A stretch of 64,000 bases of DNA, from assembly GCF_004122165.1 (NCBI RefSeq), contig NZ_SBKO01000003.1:162965-226964 (forward strand). The letters are read 5' to 3'. The position numbers and the translations under genes were made by a program. Each line of letters starts with the position of its first letter. The stretch's first letter is position 1. Under the pieces are notes generated by a model. That model searched no databases and was not told where the DNA came from. It worked only from the letters and a program-made list of their open reading frames with translations. Source of the stretch: Flavobacterium amnicola. GTDB taxonomy: Bacteria; Bacteroidota; Bacteroidia; Flavobacteriales; Flavobacteriaceae. Below are positions 52,629 through 61,029 of this stretch, piece by piece.

Positions 52629-54284
52629 CTATTTTGAAAAACGGCGTTTTCTCAAGTACGTAAATGCGATGCCGAATAGACCTAAAATCACCAGCGGAAG
52701 CCCAACAGTCAAGAACTGCGTGTAGGTATAGTTTTCCGATACTTTCTCTTTATCCAACAAAGGCAAATCAACTTCTTTACTACGAATGTTAATAAGTCCG
52801 TTGTCGTCTAATAAATAATTCACACAATTCATCAAGAATTCTTTATTGGCATAGACTTGATTCGTCCATTTATCAAATCCCAATTCCATTGGTTGTCCAC
52901 GCTCATCCAATTGATTTTTGATCACATCTCCATCGGAAACGACAATCATTTTGGAATTTTTATTTGTGGGTTTAAAAGTAGCATCTTTAAAAGCCAAAAC
53001 CCTGTTTTCAAATACCGAGTGAAATTTCCCTTCCAGTAAAATTCCAACATTCATATTTCCGGGTAAGTAGTCTTGCGCATTTGGTTTTTCATTCACCATT
53101 TCCAAATTAACTTCTACCGGTGTTCCAATTTTTTTAGAATAGGGAGATGACTTTAATAAAATCGTTTTTTTAATGCCGTTTTTAAGTGTATCAATTGGGT
53201 TGGCATATTCAAATTTAATTCCGTCAATGTTGTTCACGATAGGATGTTTGCTTTCGGTAAAAACAAACGGAGAATACAGCCATGGATAGTTTTGATATTG
53301 TGTTTCGTTTCCTTGATTTCCGGTCGCTAAAGCAATGGGAACGGCTTGCATGTCTTTGACTAAAAACGGATTGATTCGGAAACCATACTTAAAAAACATA
53401 TCGTTTAAACCCAAATCGATTGGGAAGGCTAAACTGGTTCCTGTTTTCTTCAGGTTGTCCATATCAATATCCACAGCATCCAATAACCAAAGGGTTTTAC
53501 CACCATTGATGATAAATTGGTCCAATACTTGTTTTTCTTGGTCGGTGAAAGTAGCTTTTGGTTTGGCAATGACTGCCAAATCGAAAGTTTTTAATGCTTT
53601 CGCAAACAACTCTGGATTGGTTTTTACCGAATCTAACGGAAAAGGGGCAATAAAATAAGTATCACGTACCGTTTGCAAGAAATCGGCCTTAAAAACATCT
53701 GCCAATTCTTTTTTACCTTTTATGAAGGCTATTTTTTTCTTTTTTTCAGTCGAAATTTTGTGTAAAGCATCGGCAAAAGCATATTCCAAATGCTGAACAG
53801 AACTCACCACTTTTTGCTCGGTCGATTGGCCTAATTTATTTTTCAATAAAGACAATTTGGTGCTCTTGCTTTTATAGGTAGCAATGGCCCACGGATACAC
53901 CACTTCTTGCGATTGTTTCCCTTTTTCGTCGACTGTGATTTTAATCGGCGTTAGACCACGTTCGTAAAAAGATGCCATCACTGCTTCTGCTTCATCAGGA
54001 TTTTCCAACGGATTCACAAACTGAAAGATGATATTGGAATTATAGGCTTTTAATTCTTCTAACATTTGTTTGGTTTCCGATTGTAATCGTTTGAATTCAG
54101 GTGGAAAATTTCCTTCCAAGAACACATCAATATACAAGGGTTCTTTTACATTTTTTAAAATGTCTAAAGTAGTATCAGAAAGCGTATATCTTTTGTCTTG
54201 CGTTAAATCAAATCGGAAAAAAAAGAAATTACCAATGATGTTTAAAACTAATAAACCAACGATTAAGTATAGAAATTTTTTCAT
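52629..54284 (-). CDS. gldG: Gliding motility ABC transporter substrate-binding-like protein GldG
   Basis: Part of the GldA-GldF-GldG ABC complex needed for gliding in Flavobacterium johnsoniae. The 551 residues have an N-terminal anchor helix (about 4-22), a large periplasmic domain with FFFRFDLTQDKRYTLSD at its start and VFLEGNFPPEFKRLQSETKQ, and a C-terminal helix (about 523-543) followed by a basic tail KRRFSK. This is the GldG layout. Its ATG overlaps the gldF stop by one base (TAATG). The ATPase gldA is not in the window. Confidence 0.93.
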   Translation of the reverse strand: MKKFLYLIVGLLVLNIIGNFFFFRFDLTQDKRYTLSDTTLDILKNVKEPLYIDVFLEGNFPPEFKRLQSETKQMLEELKAYNSNIIFQFVNPLENPDEAEAVMASFYERGLTPIKITVDEKGKQSQEVVYPWAIATYKSKSTKLSLLKNKLGQSTEQKVVSSVQHLEYAFADALHKISTEKKKKIAFIKGKKELADVFKADFLQTVRDTYFIAPFPLDSVKTNPELFAKALKTFDLAVIAKPKATFTDQEKQVLDQFIINGGKTLWLLDAVDIDMDNLKKTGTSLAFPIDLGLNDMFFKYGFRINPFLVKDMQAVPIALATGNQGNETQYQNYPWLYSPFVFTESKHPIVNNIDGIKFEYANPIDTLKNGIKKTILLKSSPYSKKIGTPVEVNLEMVNEKPNAQDYLPGNMNVGILLEGKFHSVFENRVLAFKDATFKPTNKNSKMIVVSDGDVIKNQLDERGQPMELGFDKWTNQVYANKEFLMNCVNYLLDDNGLINIRSKEVDLPLLDKEKVSENYTYTQFLTVGLPLVILGLFGIAFTYLRKRRFSK

Positions 54285-55015
54285 TATTGCTTGTAGGTTT
54301 TTAATTTTAAAACAGTTAATGAAATAAAGACAATAATCACACTTAGAAAATACATCACATCTCGTGTATCAATCACACCACGTGAGATACTTTTATAATG
54401 ATAATCCATTCCTAAAGATGCAATAGTGTTGCCAAAGTTTCCAAATGCTGCAATTGTAGAAATTCCTTGAAAACCAAAATACAAAGCAAAACAAAGTAAA
54501 ACTGAAAGTAGAAAGGCTACAATTTGATTGTCAGATAAAGACGAAGTGTAAATACCGATGGAAGTATACGCTCCCATTAAAAAAAGCAATCCGAAATAAG
54601 AGCCAAGCGTACTTCCGAAATCTAAATTACCTTCAGGCAATCCTAAATCGTAGACTACTTTAACATATACTAAAGTCGGAATAATTGCAATAATTAAAAG
54701 AATGAAAGAACCCAAAAACTTACCGTTTACTATTTCTAGTAAGCTCATCGGTTTGGTAAGTAATAATTCCATAGTGCCTTGTTTTTTTTCATCGGCAAAA
54801 CTTCTCATGGTCACCGCTGGGATTAAGAATAGTAAAATCCAAGGGGCAATAGTGAAAAATGGCGTTAAATCGGCAAAGCCTGAGTTTAAAATATTGTAAT
54901 CGCCATCAAATACCCACAAAAACAACCCTGTGAGTAGCAAAAAAATGGCAATGACTAAATATCCTATCGGCGAGCCAAAAAAGGACCGGAATTCTTTATA
55001 GAGTATAGCTTTCAT
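54284..55015 (-). CDS. gldF: Gliding motility ABC transporter permease GldF
   Basis: Permease of the gliding-associated ABC transporter, 243 residues with about six membrane helices (near 17-37, 55-75, 97-120, 135-155, 165-185, 220-237). The N-terminal KEFRSFFGSPIGYLVIAIF and RSFADEKKQGTMELLLTKPM are ABC-2 family and GldF features. It is translationally coupled to gldG. A -7 box lies 36 bases upstream. Confidence 0.93.
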   Translation of the reverse strand: MKAILYKEFRSFFGSPIGYLVIAIFLLLTGLFLWVFDGDYNILNSGFADLTPFFTIAPWILLFLIPAVTMRSFADEKKQGTMELLLTKPMSLLEIVNGKFLGSFILLIIAIIPTLVYVKVVYDLGLPEGNLDFGSTLGSYFGLLFLMGAYTSIGIYTSSLSDNQIVAFLLSVLLCFALYFGFQGISTIAAFGNFGNTIASLGMDYHYKSISRGVIDTRDVMYFLSVIIVFISLTVLKLKTYKQ

Positions 55016-55051
55016 CTATGTTTATTCGTGTATTTGTTTGATAATCTTTGG

Positions 55052-55059
55052 CAAAAATA
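55052..55059 (-). promoter_or_regulatory. Predicted -7 element for gldFG
   Basis: Reverse strand TATTTTTG (TAnnTTTG), start site expected near 55045. No -33 TTG at ideal spacing. It follows the end of the small monooxygenase-fold gene, so gldFG need not depend on read-through. Confidence 0.5.
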
Positions 55060-55091
55060 GCATAAACTTCTAAACGCCTAAACTTTTAAGT

Positions 55092-55388
55092 TTATTTTAA
55101 GGAAACTAATTTATCGACGCTCCATGCCTCTGGTTTGTCATTAAAGAGTTTTTTAGTAAATGTCCAAACGTCATAAAACAATTCCGAATTGCGATAGTTT
55201 TCTAAATCGTCTTCCGTTTCCCAATAACTATAAGTAAAAAAGATACACGGATTATTTTTATCCTGATACAATTCCAAAAAACGATTGCCAGGAGCATTTC
55301 GGATTTTTTCTTTCATTTCTTCAAAATTTTCTAAAAATGAGGGGATATTTTCTTCGTGGAAACTTAATTTTACTATTCTAACAAACAT
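55092..55388 (-). CDS. Antibiotic biosynthesis monooxygenase (ABM)-fold small protein
   Basis: A 98-residue dimeric alpha/beta barrel-type protein. The pattern MFVRIVKLSFHEENIPSFL, FLELYQDKNNPCIFFTYSYW and the C-terminal EDDLENYRNSELF matches the ABM/putative quinol monooxygenase group. Members can be cofactor-free oxygenases or heme-binding proteins; no catalytic assignment is possible from sequence. It lies between gldF and the SAM hydroxide adenosyltransferase gene on the same strand. Confidence 0.8.
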   Translation of the reverse strand: MFVRIVKLSFHEENIPSFLENFEEMKEKIRNAPGNRFLELYQDKNNPCIFFTYSYWETEDDLENYRNSELFYDVWTFTKKLFNDKPEAWSVDKLVSLK

Positions 55389-55409
55389 AATTTTATTTTT
55401 TAATGCAGG

Positions 55410-56237
55410 CTATTTAAATTGCACACTAATTACATCGCGGTATTTCAATCCTAAAAGTGAATTCGCCGAGCCTACAGTATTTGGATTACTTTTATAAATA
55501 GCAATTTCTAAAAACCCCGCTTCATTAAACAAAGCAAGTTTTTCGCCTTCGTAATCTTTTAAAGTATAATTTTCTCGTACTACGAAATCGGAATACGATT
55601 GATGAATTTTTTTGATGGTTTTAGTGCCGAATTTAATTTCGAAAGTTCTGTCTTTTCCAATGTTGTAAAACATCTCTTGTGAAATATTGGTAACACAATT
55701 CCCGAAATGATCCACATAAATGATATTTCCTTTGATGCTGTTGTTGTCAGATTCGGTATTGGCTTGAATTTCATTTATAGGTTTCAAATGTTCCAATTCA
55801 ATCCCAATAGCGTTCAATGCACCTCCTTTTGCAATATGGGAAGCCACATTTAAAAAGATATCCATGTCACTTGCATTGCTTTCCAATCGGTCGGCAATAG
55901 TAATTTCAAAAAGCTTTTGGGGTTTTTCTTTTTGCAACATCAGACTTAAAATGCCATTATCTGCACAAACAAAGTAATGGTTGTTGTAATGTAAAACCAC
56001 ATGTTTATTGTCCACCGTTCTTTCACTATCTACCCCAATTAAGTGTACTGTTCCTTCAGGAAAACTGGTATACGCTGATTTTACAACATAACTGGCTTCT
56101 GCAATATTAAACAAATCGATATCATGCGAAATGTCAATAATCTGAGCTTCAGAATATTTAGATAAAATTTTACCTTTTAGTGCGCCCACAAAGTGATCTT
56201 TCAAACCAAAATCGGTTGTAAGTGTAATTATTGACAT
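55410..56237 (-). CDS. SAM hydroxide adenosyltransferase (DUF62 family)
   Basis: Hydrolyses S-adenosylmethionine to adenosine and methionine, in the same family as the fluorinating and chlorinating halogenases. The 275 residues carry the family start ITLTTDFGLKDHFVGALKG, IIDISHDIDLFNI, the HLIGVDSERTVDN stretch, FVCADNGILSLML, and YVDHFGNCVTNI in the C-terminal domain. The short loop distinguishing halogenases is not evident, so plain hydrolysis is favoured. It is divergent from phoH. Confidence 0.9.
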   Translation of the reverse strand: MSIITLTTDFGLKDHFVGALKGKILSKYSEAQIIDISHDIDLFNIAEASYVVKSAYTSFPEGTVHLIGVDSERTVDNKHVVLHYNNHYFVCADNGILSLMLQKEKPQKLFEITIADRLESNASDMDIFLNVASHIAKGGALNAIGIELEHLKPINEIQANTESDNNSIKGNIIYVDHFGNCVTNISQEMFYNIGKDRTFEIKFGTKTIKKIHQSYSDFVVRENYTLKDYEGEKLALFNEAGFLEIAIYKSNPNTVGSANSLLGLKYRDVISVQFK

Positions 56238-56280
56238 TATTTTGTTTATAACTATTCCTGAAATGTTTTGGTAAATTTAG

Positions 56281-56288
56281 TAGATTTG
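56281..56288 (+). promoter_or_regulatory. Predicted -7 element for phoH
   Basis: TAGATTTG (TAnnTTTG), 43 bases before the TTG start of phoH. No -33 TTG at ideal spacing. Confidence 0.4.
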
Positions 56289-56331
56289 AGAGAAACATAA
56301 CGAATTTATTTTTAACTAAATTTTTAAGCCT

Positions 56332-57282
56332 TTGAACGAAAGAATCATCGAATTAGAAAACATTGCGCCAAAAGAATTTTGGGGCGCTCATGATAGCCAT
56401 TTGGAGTCTATCAAAAAGTACTATCCAAAACTTAAAATTGTAGCTCGCGGTACAACTTTGAAAGCGTTTGGAGAAGAAGAAGTTTTAGATGAATTTGAAA
56501 TACGATTTAGGCGATTGATGACACATTTTAGTCGATTTAATAATATAGACGACAATGTGATTATGCGTGTGATTGAAGGCGATGCACAGCAAACCGGGGT
56601 GATGGATGCCAGTGATCAAATTTTGGTACATGGGCTAGGAGGGAAGCTGATAAAGGCCATGACGCCGAATCAGCAAAAATTGGTCGATTATGTTCAAAAA
56701 AATGACATGGTATTTGCTGTCGGACCTGCAGGTACCGGAAAAACATATACAGGTGTAGCTTTGGCCGTTAAAGCGTTAAAGGAAAAGCAGGTGAAACGTA
56801 TTATTTTAACCCGTCCTGCGGTAGAAGCAGGAGAAAATCTCGGTTTTCTACCTGGTGATATGAAAGAAAAGTTAGACCCGTACATGCAACCTTTATATGA
56901 TGCCTTGCGTGATATGATTCCACCACAAACCTTGGAAGATTATTTATTAAAAGGGATTATTCAAATAGCGCCTTTGGCTTTTATGCGTGGTAGAACTTTA
57001 GATAATGCTTTTGTGATTCTAGATGAAGCACAAAATACAACGCATAGTCAAATGAAAATGTTTTTGACGCGTATGGGGAAAAATGCGAAATTTATCATTA
57101 CAGGCGATCCGGGTCAGGTCGATTTACCTCGCAGAACCATTTCGGGACTTAAAGAAGCCATTTTGGTATTAAAAGATGTTGACGGGATCGGAATTATTTA
57201 TTTGGATGATAAAGATATTGTACGCCATCGATTGGTTAAAAAGATAATTGATGCTTATAAGAGTATTGAAAACAATGATTAA
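56332..57282 (+). CDS. PhoH-family ATPase
   Basis: A 316-residue cytosolic P-loop protein starting at TTG. The Walker A is VGPAGTGKTYTG (about 134-145), then LTRPAVEAGENLGFLPGD, and Walker B FVILDEAQNTT, with ITGDPGQVDLP as the helicase-like motif. PhoH proteins act in RNA-related processes or phosphate-linked stress; the substrate is not established. The N-terminal part (about 30-110) is the usual PhoH extension. A terminator follows, and an SDR gene comes next. Confidence 0.9.
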   Translation: MNERIIELENIAPKEFWGAHDSHLESIKKYYPKLKIVARGTTLKAFGEEEVLDEFEIRFRRLMTHFSRFNNIDDNVIMRVIEGDAQQTGVMDASDQILVHGLGGKLIKAMTPNQQKLVDYVQKNDMVFAVGPAGTGKTYTGVALAVKALKEKQVKRIILTRPAVEAGENLGFLPGDMKEKLDPYMQPLYDALRDMIPPQTLEDYLLKGIIQIAPLAFMRGRTLDNAFVILDEAQNTTHSQMKMFLTRMGKNAKFIITGDPGQVDLPRRTISGLKEAILVLKDVDGIGIIYLDDKDIVRHRLVKKIIDAYKSIENND

Positions 57283-57303
57283 TAAGACATTAGAAAATAA
57301 TAG

Positions 57304-57336
57304 AAAAAAGGAATGTGTAAAGACATTCCTTTTTTT
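57304..57336 (+). terminator. Terminator after the phoH-like gene
   Basis: A 13-bp stem, 57304-57316 with 57323-57335 (core AAGGAATGT/ACATTCCTT), loop GTAAAG, followed by T's. Confidence 0.85.
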
Positions 57337-57397
57337 GTAAATCGACTTTGCATATTATAATGAAATAGCTTTTATTTGTTTTTTAAAGCATAGAATT

Positions 57398-58213
57398 TTG
57401 AAAAATGTACTTATAACTGGAGCTGGAAGCGGATTAGGAAAGGAACTTGCATTTCATTTTTCAAAAAATGGTTGGAATGTAATTGCGACAATGATTCATT
57501 TGGATCATGGTTTTGATTTTAAAGACTTTCCCAATATAAAATGTTATTTGTTGGATGTTACTTCTTCGGAAAGTATCGAAAATGCTAAAATTGAAATAGC
57601 AAAAAAATACCAAACCATTGATGTAGTCATTAATAATGCAGGAATTGGGTACCGAAGTTTTGTCGAACTTTCTAAAGACGAAAAAATAGATCAAATTGTT
57701 GCAGTCAATTGGCTTGGCGTTGTAAAAGTATGTCGTGCATTTATTCCTGTATTCCGAAATCAAAAAAGCGGACTGTTTATTAATATTTCTTCCATTGCCG
57801 GATTGGTAAATTTGCCTTTGGGTAGTTTTTATCATTCGACCAAAAAAGCAGTGGAGAGTTTTTCAGAATGCATGGCTTACGAATTAATTGATTTTAATAT
57901 TAAGGTTTGTACCGTTCAGTTCGGAAATGCCAATACGAATTTTCAAGCCAATGTCACCAAGTCAGAAAATACAGATATCGAATCCTATAATGTGTTAATG
58001 GATAGAATTTCAGCAATTTTGATTAAGAAATCAAACAAAAACAAAGAGCTGATACCTAAAATTATCCATAAAATTTTTGAGATTGCCGAAAATCCACCGA
58101 AAACATTCAAACGCTACACCATTGGTTTTGATGCCAAAATCATGAAGTTTTTAAGACAATGCTTGGGTTACAAGTTGTTCAATAGTTTGATTCGAAGATC
58201 CGTTTTAAAATAA
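57398..58213 (+). CDS. Short-chain dehydrogenase/reductase
   Basis: A 271-residue SDR starting at TTG. The NAD(P) motif is TGAGSGLGKE (residues 6-15), the structural NNAGIGY follows at about 75-81, and the catalytic triad is Ser in NISSIAG with Tyr and Lys in YHSTKKAV. The substrate cannot be told; the classic SDR family ranges over many alcohols and ketones. It stands between the phoH-like gene and purC, with a terminator before it. Confidence 0.85.
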   Translation: MKNVLITGAGSGLGKELAFHFSKNGWNVIATMIHLDHGFDFKDFPNIKCYLLDVTSSESIENAKIEIAKKYQTIDVVINNAGIGYRSFVELSKDEKIDQIVAVNWLGVVKVCRAFIPVFRNQKSGLFINISSIAGLVNLPLGSFYHSTKKAVESFSECMAYELIDFNIKVCTVQFGNANTNFQANVTKSENTDIESYNVLMDRISAILIKKSNKNKELIPKIIHKIFEIAENPPKTFKRYTIGFDAKIMKFLRQCLGYKLFNSLIRRSVLK

Positions 58214-58216
58214 TTT

Positions 58217-58246
58217 TTGAACATCGGTTTTAAAAAACTATTTTTG
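58217..58246 (+). promoter_or_regulatory. Predicted purC promoter
   Basis: TTG (58217-58219), a 19-base spacer, then TATTTTTG (58239-58246): ideal spacing, placed right after the SDR stop. The leader to the ATG at 58291 holds a CCTGAG...CGAAGG element. Confidence 0.7.
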
Positions 58247-58258
58247 CACCACAATTTA

Positions 58259-58277
58259 TCCTGAGTTTATCGAAGGG
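58259..58277 (+). repeat. CCTGAG...CGAAGG dispersed-repeat-like element in the purC leader
   Basis: The sequence TCCTGAGTTTATCGAAGGG resembles a short imperfectly palindromic motif that I recall as repeated many times in Flavobacterium and other genomes (consensus like CCTGAGCTTGTCGAAGG). Only this copy is evident here. Assignment as a repeat family rests on memory. Confidence 0.5.
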
Positions 58278-58290
58278 CAACACAACACTA

Positions 58291-59238
58291 ATGAATACAA
58301 TTACTTCGACCCAATTCAACTTTCCGGGTCAAAAATCGGTTTATCACGGAAAAGTTCGTGAAGTCTACAATATTAATGATGAAATTTTGGTCATGATTGC
58401 CACCGATAGGCTTTCAGCTTTTGATGTCGTAATGCCAAAAGGAATTCCATACAAAGGTCAAATATTAAATCAGATTGCTACCAAATTCATGCAGCTGACG
58501 GAAGATATTGTACCCAATTGGCTTATTGCCACTCCAGATCCAAACGTAGCGGTTGGTCATTTGTGTGAACCGTTTAAAGTGGAAATGGTGATTCGAGGTT
58601 ACTTGTCAGGTCATGCCGCTCGTGAATATGCCGCTGGAAAAAGAATGTTGTGTGGCGTTGCAATGCCAGATGGAATGAAAGAAAATGATAAGTTTTCCAC
58701 ACCTATCATTACACCTACTACGAAAGCCGATTTAGGTACGCATGACGAGGATATTTCTCGCGAAGCGATTTTAGAAAACGGAATTGTTTTGGAAGAAGAT
58801 TATTTGGTATTAGAAAAATATACACGAGCTTTATTTCAAAGAGGAACAGAAATTGCGGCTTCTCGCGGATTGATTTTAGTCGATACTAAATATGAATTCG
58901 GAAAAACCAAAGAAGGAAAAATTGTATTGATTGATGAAATTCATACACCCGATTCTTCTCGTTATTTCTACGCCGAAGGTTATCAAGAAAGACAAGACAA
59001 AAATGAAGCCCAAAAACAATTGTCTAAAGAATTTGTACGCCAATGGTTAATTGCTAATCATTTTCAAGGAAAAGAAGGACAACAAATCCCAGAAATGACC
59101 GATGATTATATTGCCACTGTTTCAGAACGCTATATCGAATTGTATGAAAATATTATCGGAGAAGCATTTGTAAAAGCAGATGTATCAAATATTCAAGAAC
59201 GAATTGAAAAGAATGTTGTCGCTTATTTGAATAAATAA
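58291..59238 (+). CDS. purC: Phosphoribosylaminoimidazole-succinocarboxamide synthase
   Basis: Joins aspartate to CAIR in purine synthesis. The 315 residues are the longer type found in Bacteroidota and eukaryotes. Features: [32 protein letters not shown]-type [26 protein letters not shown], and [12 protein letters not shown] near the C-terminus. ATG start with a well-spaced promoter; a terminator follows. Confidence 0.95.
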   Translation: MNTITSTQFNFPGQKSVYHGKVREVYNINDEILVMIATDRLSAFDVVMPKGIPYKGQILNQIATKFMQLTEDIVPNWLIATPDPNVAVGHLCEPFKVEMVIRGYLSGHAAREYAAGKRMLCGVAMPDGMKENDKFSTPIITPTTKADLGTHDEDISREAILENGIVLEEDYLVLEKYTRALFQRGTEIAASRGLILVDTKYEFGKTKEGKIVLIDEIHTPDSSRYFYAEGYQERQDKNEAQKQLSKEFVRQWLIANHFQGKEGQQIPEMTDDYIATVSERYIELYENIIGEAFVKADVSNIQERIEKNVVAYLNK

Positions 59239-59262
59239 AACAAAACTATTTTAAGTTGCATG

Positions 59263-59287
59263 AACCACGCTTTGCGTGGTTTTTTTG
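59263..59287 (+). terminator. Terminator after purC
   Basis: Stem AACCACGC (59263-59270), loop TTT, GCGTGGTT (59274-59281), then T-run. Confidence 0.88.
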
Positions 59288-59411
59288 TGATTTGTATTTA
59301 TCGATTCTGAAAATGTGAGTGTTAAAGTTTTGTTAGGATATTAATTTTTATGTAACGCAAGGGATTTTTCAACGTCTATTTTTATAAATCATTAATCAAA
59401 AATCAATCATT

Positions 59412-59825
59412 ATGAAATCAACGATTCACGAGTACAAAAAAATCAATGTACTAAACACGAGTAAAAAAACAATCATTATTTTAGGATTAGCTCTTGGAGC
59501 TTTCGCAAATCAATCATTTGCATCAAACGTTAAACTGTCACAAAAATCGGAAACAGTTTATTTCGTAGATTCTCCGATTTGTAATGCAATTATTAAAGGC
59601 GACTTGGAAGCCGTTAAGAAATTTATTGAATATGGAGTGGATGTGAACCAAGCTTCAAATGGAGTTACACCATTAATGTTGGCGGCACGTTACAACAAGT
59701 CAGAAATTATTGATCTATTGTTGAAAAACGGAGCGGATAAAAAAACGAAAGATGAAAGAGGGTATACCGCGTTAAAGTATGCCGAATTGTCTAAAGCAAG
59801 TGAAGCCATTGCTGCTTTAAAGTAA
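59412..59825 (+). CDS. Small exported ankyrin-repeat protein
   Basis: A 137-residue protein with an N-terminal extension and a signal or anchor helix (about 19-38, ending FASNV). The mature part contains two ankyrin repeats and the start of a third: NAIIKGDLEAVKKFIEYGVD (about 58-77), GVTPLMLAARYNKSEIIDLL (about 84-103) and GYTALKYAELSKAS (about 117-130). Ankyrin repeats bind other proteins; a periplasmic partner is likely but unknown. Single-gene unit with its own terminator. Confidence 0.82.
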   Translation: MKSTIHEYKKINVLNTSKKTIIILGLALGAFANQSFASNVKLSQKSETVYFVDSPICNAIIKGDLEAVKKFIEYGVDVNQASNGVTPLMLAARYNKSEIIDLLLKNGADKKTKDERGYTALKYAELSKASEAIAALK

Positions 59826-59837
59826 AAATTAGTCACT

Positions 59838-59868
59838 AAAAAAGTCCCTTTTAAAAGGGACTTTTTTT
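59838..59868. terminator. Bidirectional terminator between the ankyrin gene and the START-like gene
   Basis: A perfect 15-bp palindromic stem, 59838-59852 with 59853-59867 (core GTCCC/GGGAC), A-run left and T-run right. Confidence 0.88.
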
Positions 59869-59885
59869 ATTGAGGTTGTTTGAAA

Positions 59886-60425
59886 CTATTTCTTTTCAAG
59901 GTTATTTTTCAAATTATCGAGACTCGCTTGTAAATCTTTACCCAGCATTTCGTCCATATTCATGAAAAGCATCATGACATTAAAAGGATAAGGCATTTTT
60001 CCATTAAAGCCCCATTTTACTTTAGTTTGATTCGGAGAAATTCCTTCTGTAACAAAATAAGCATAATCAGTAGATTCCATCGGGCGTTTAAAACGTAATT
60101 CCATATCGATACGTTCGCCGGGTGCAATTTTCTTAATTTCTTGTTCGCCTTCTCCAACATCTTCATTTCCATTCCAACTGTAAATGAAACCAATTTCACC
60201 ATCTGTTCCTGTAAAAGTTCTTTTCGAATTAGGATCTTTCATGTTCCAAACACTGAAATAATCTTGGTTTTTCATCATTTTAACATAATTAAAAACACTG
60301 TCTTTAGGTTGGTTTATCGTTACTTCTCTTTCTACCGCATAATCTTTGGTCATGACTAATCCTGCTAGCAATACAATTCCAACAAGAGCCAGCAAGACAA
60401 AAAGGATTCTCTTTAAAATTCTCAT
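59886..60425 (-). CDS. SRPBCC/START-like domain protein, membrane-anchored
   Basis: A 179-residue protein with an N-terminal hydrophobic helix (about 7-27) and an SRPBCC (Bet v 1/polyketide cyclase-like) domain beyond it (VEREVTINQPKDSVFNYV, then YAYFVTEGISPNQTKVKWGF). This fold binds hydrophobic ligands. No ligand or partner is evident. It lies 28 bases after the DUF1801 gene on the same strand, so the two are probably in one operon. Confidence 0.82.
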   Translation of the reverse strand: MRILKRILFVLLALVGIVLLAGLVMTKDYAVEREVTINQPKDSVFNYVKMMKNQDYFSVWNMKDPNSKRTFTGTDGEIGFIYSWNGNEDVGEGEQEIKKIAPGERIDMELRFKRPMESTDYAYFVTEGISPNQTKVKWGFNGKMPYPFNVMMLFMNMDEMLGKDLQASLDNLKNNLEKK

Positions 60426-60453
60426 AGTTTTATAGTTTTAGATTGTTTATTTG

Positions 60454-60915
60454 CTATTTTGATTTTTTGAAAGCCATTTCATAGGTTGTGATCCAATCTT
60501 GAACGGTTACTTTTTGCATTAATTCGCCAATCAATTCAAACGGAATATCTTCAGGTTTTTTAAATCGGATACAACTTTTTCCCATGTCTAATTTCTTTTT
60601 TGAATGTTTCGGAAACTCAGCAGTAAACCAATTCAGTAACTCTGGATTGGCGTAAATCCCCATATGATAAAAGGCAATAAAGTTTTTTTGTGACGCAAGT
60701 CCAGCAAATGGAAGGGGATCTTTCGGATTGCAATGATAGCCACTTGGATAAATACTATGTGGAACAGAATAGCCCATCATGCCATAACCCATTCCTTCTT
60801 GAAAACCCTCGGGTATATTTTTAAGAATTGTATCTCTCAACTTATTAAATCCATCTTTTCGTTCTTCAGGAATTTCATTCAAATAGTCAGTTACAGTTAA
60901 AGCTTTCGATTGCAT
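60454..60915 (-). CDS. DUF1801 (YdhG-like) protein
   Basis: A 153-residue soluble protein of the DUF1801 family. Visible marks: TVTDYLNEIPEERKDGFNKL at the N-terminus and the C-terminal KKKLDMGKSCIRFKKPEDIP with the conserved GKSCIRF. The family's activity is not established to my knowledge. First gene of a two-gene unit with the START-like gene. No clear promoter box. Confidence 0.82.
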   Translation of the reverse strand: MQSKALTVTDYLNEIPEERKDGFNKLRDTILKNIPEGFQEGMGYGMMGYSVPHSIYPSGYHCNPKDPLPFAGLASQKNFIAFYHMGIYANPELLNWFTAEFPKHSKKKLDMGKSCIRFKKPEDIPFELIGELMQKVTVQDWITTYEMAFKKSK

Positions 60916-61029
60916 TTGGTCGGTTTTAGTATTGTAAATTTAATAAAAAATGCTAAATGTTAAAATCTTAATTACATTGATTGGTTGTTGTTTTTTTTAT
61001 TTTTATTTGCACCCTCAAATTGAATTTTT

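Noticed and set aside
53335..53658. 107-codon plus-strand frame
   Set aside because: Antisense to gldG with no family or promoter.
55410..56237. SAM-dependent fluorinase or chlorinase
   Set aside because: The halogenase-specific insertion was not seen; the closest match is the common hydroxide adenosyltransferase.
57461..57835. 124-codon minus-strand frame
   Set aside because: Antisense to the SDR, which carries all catalytic motifs.
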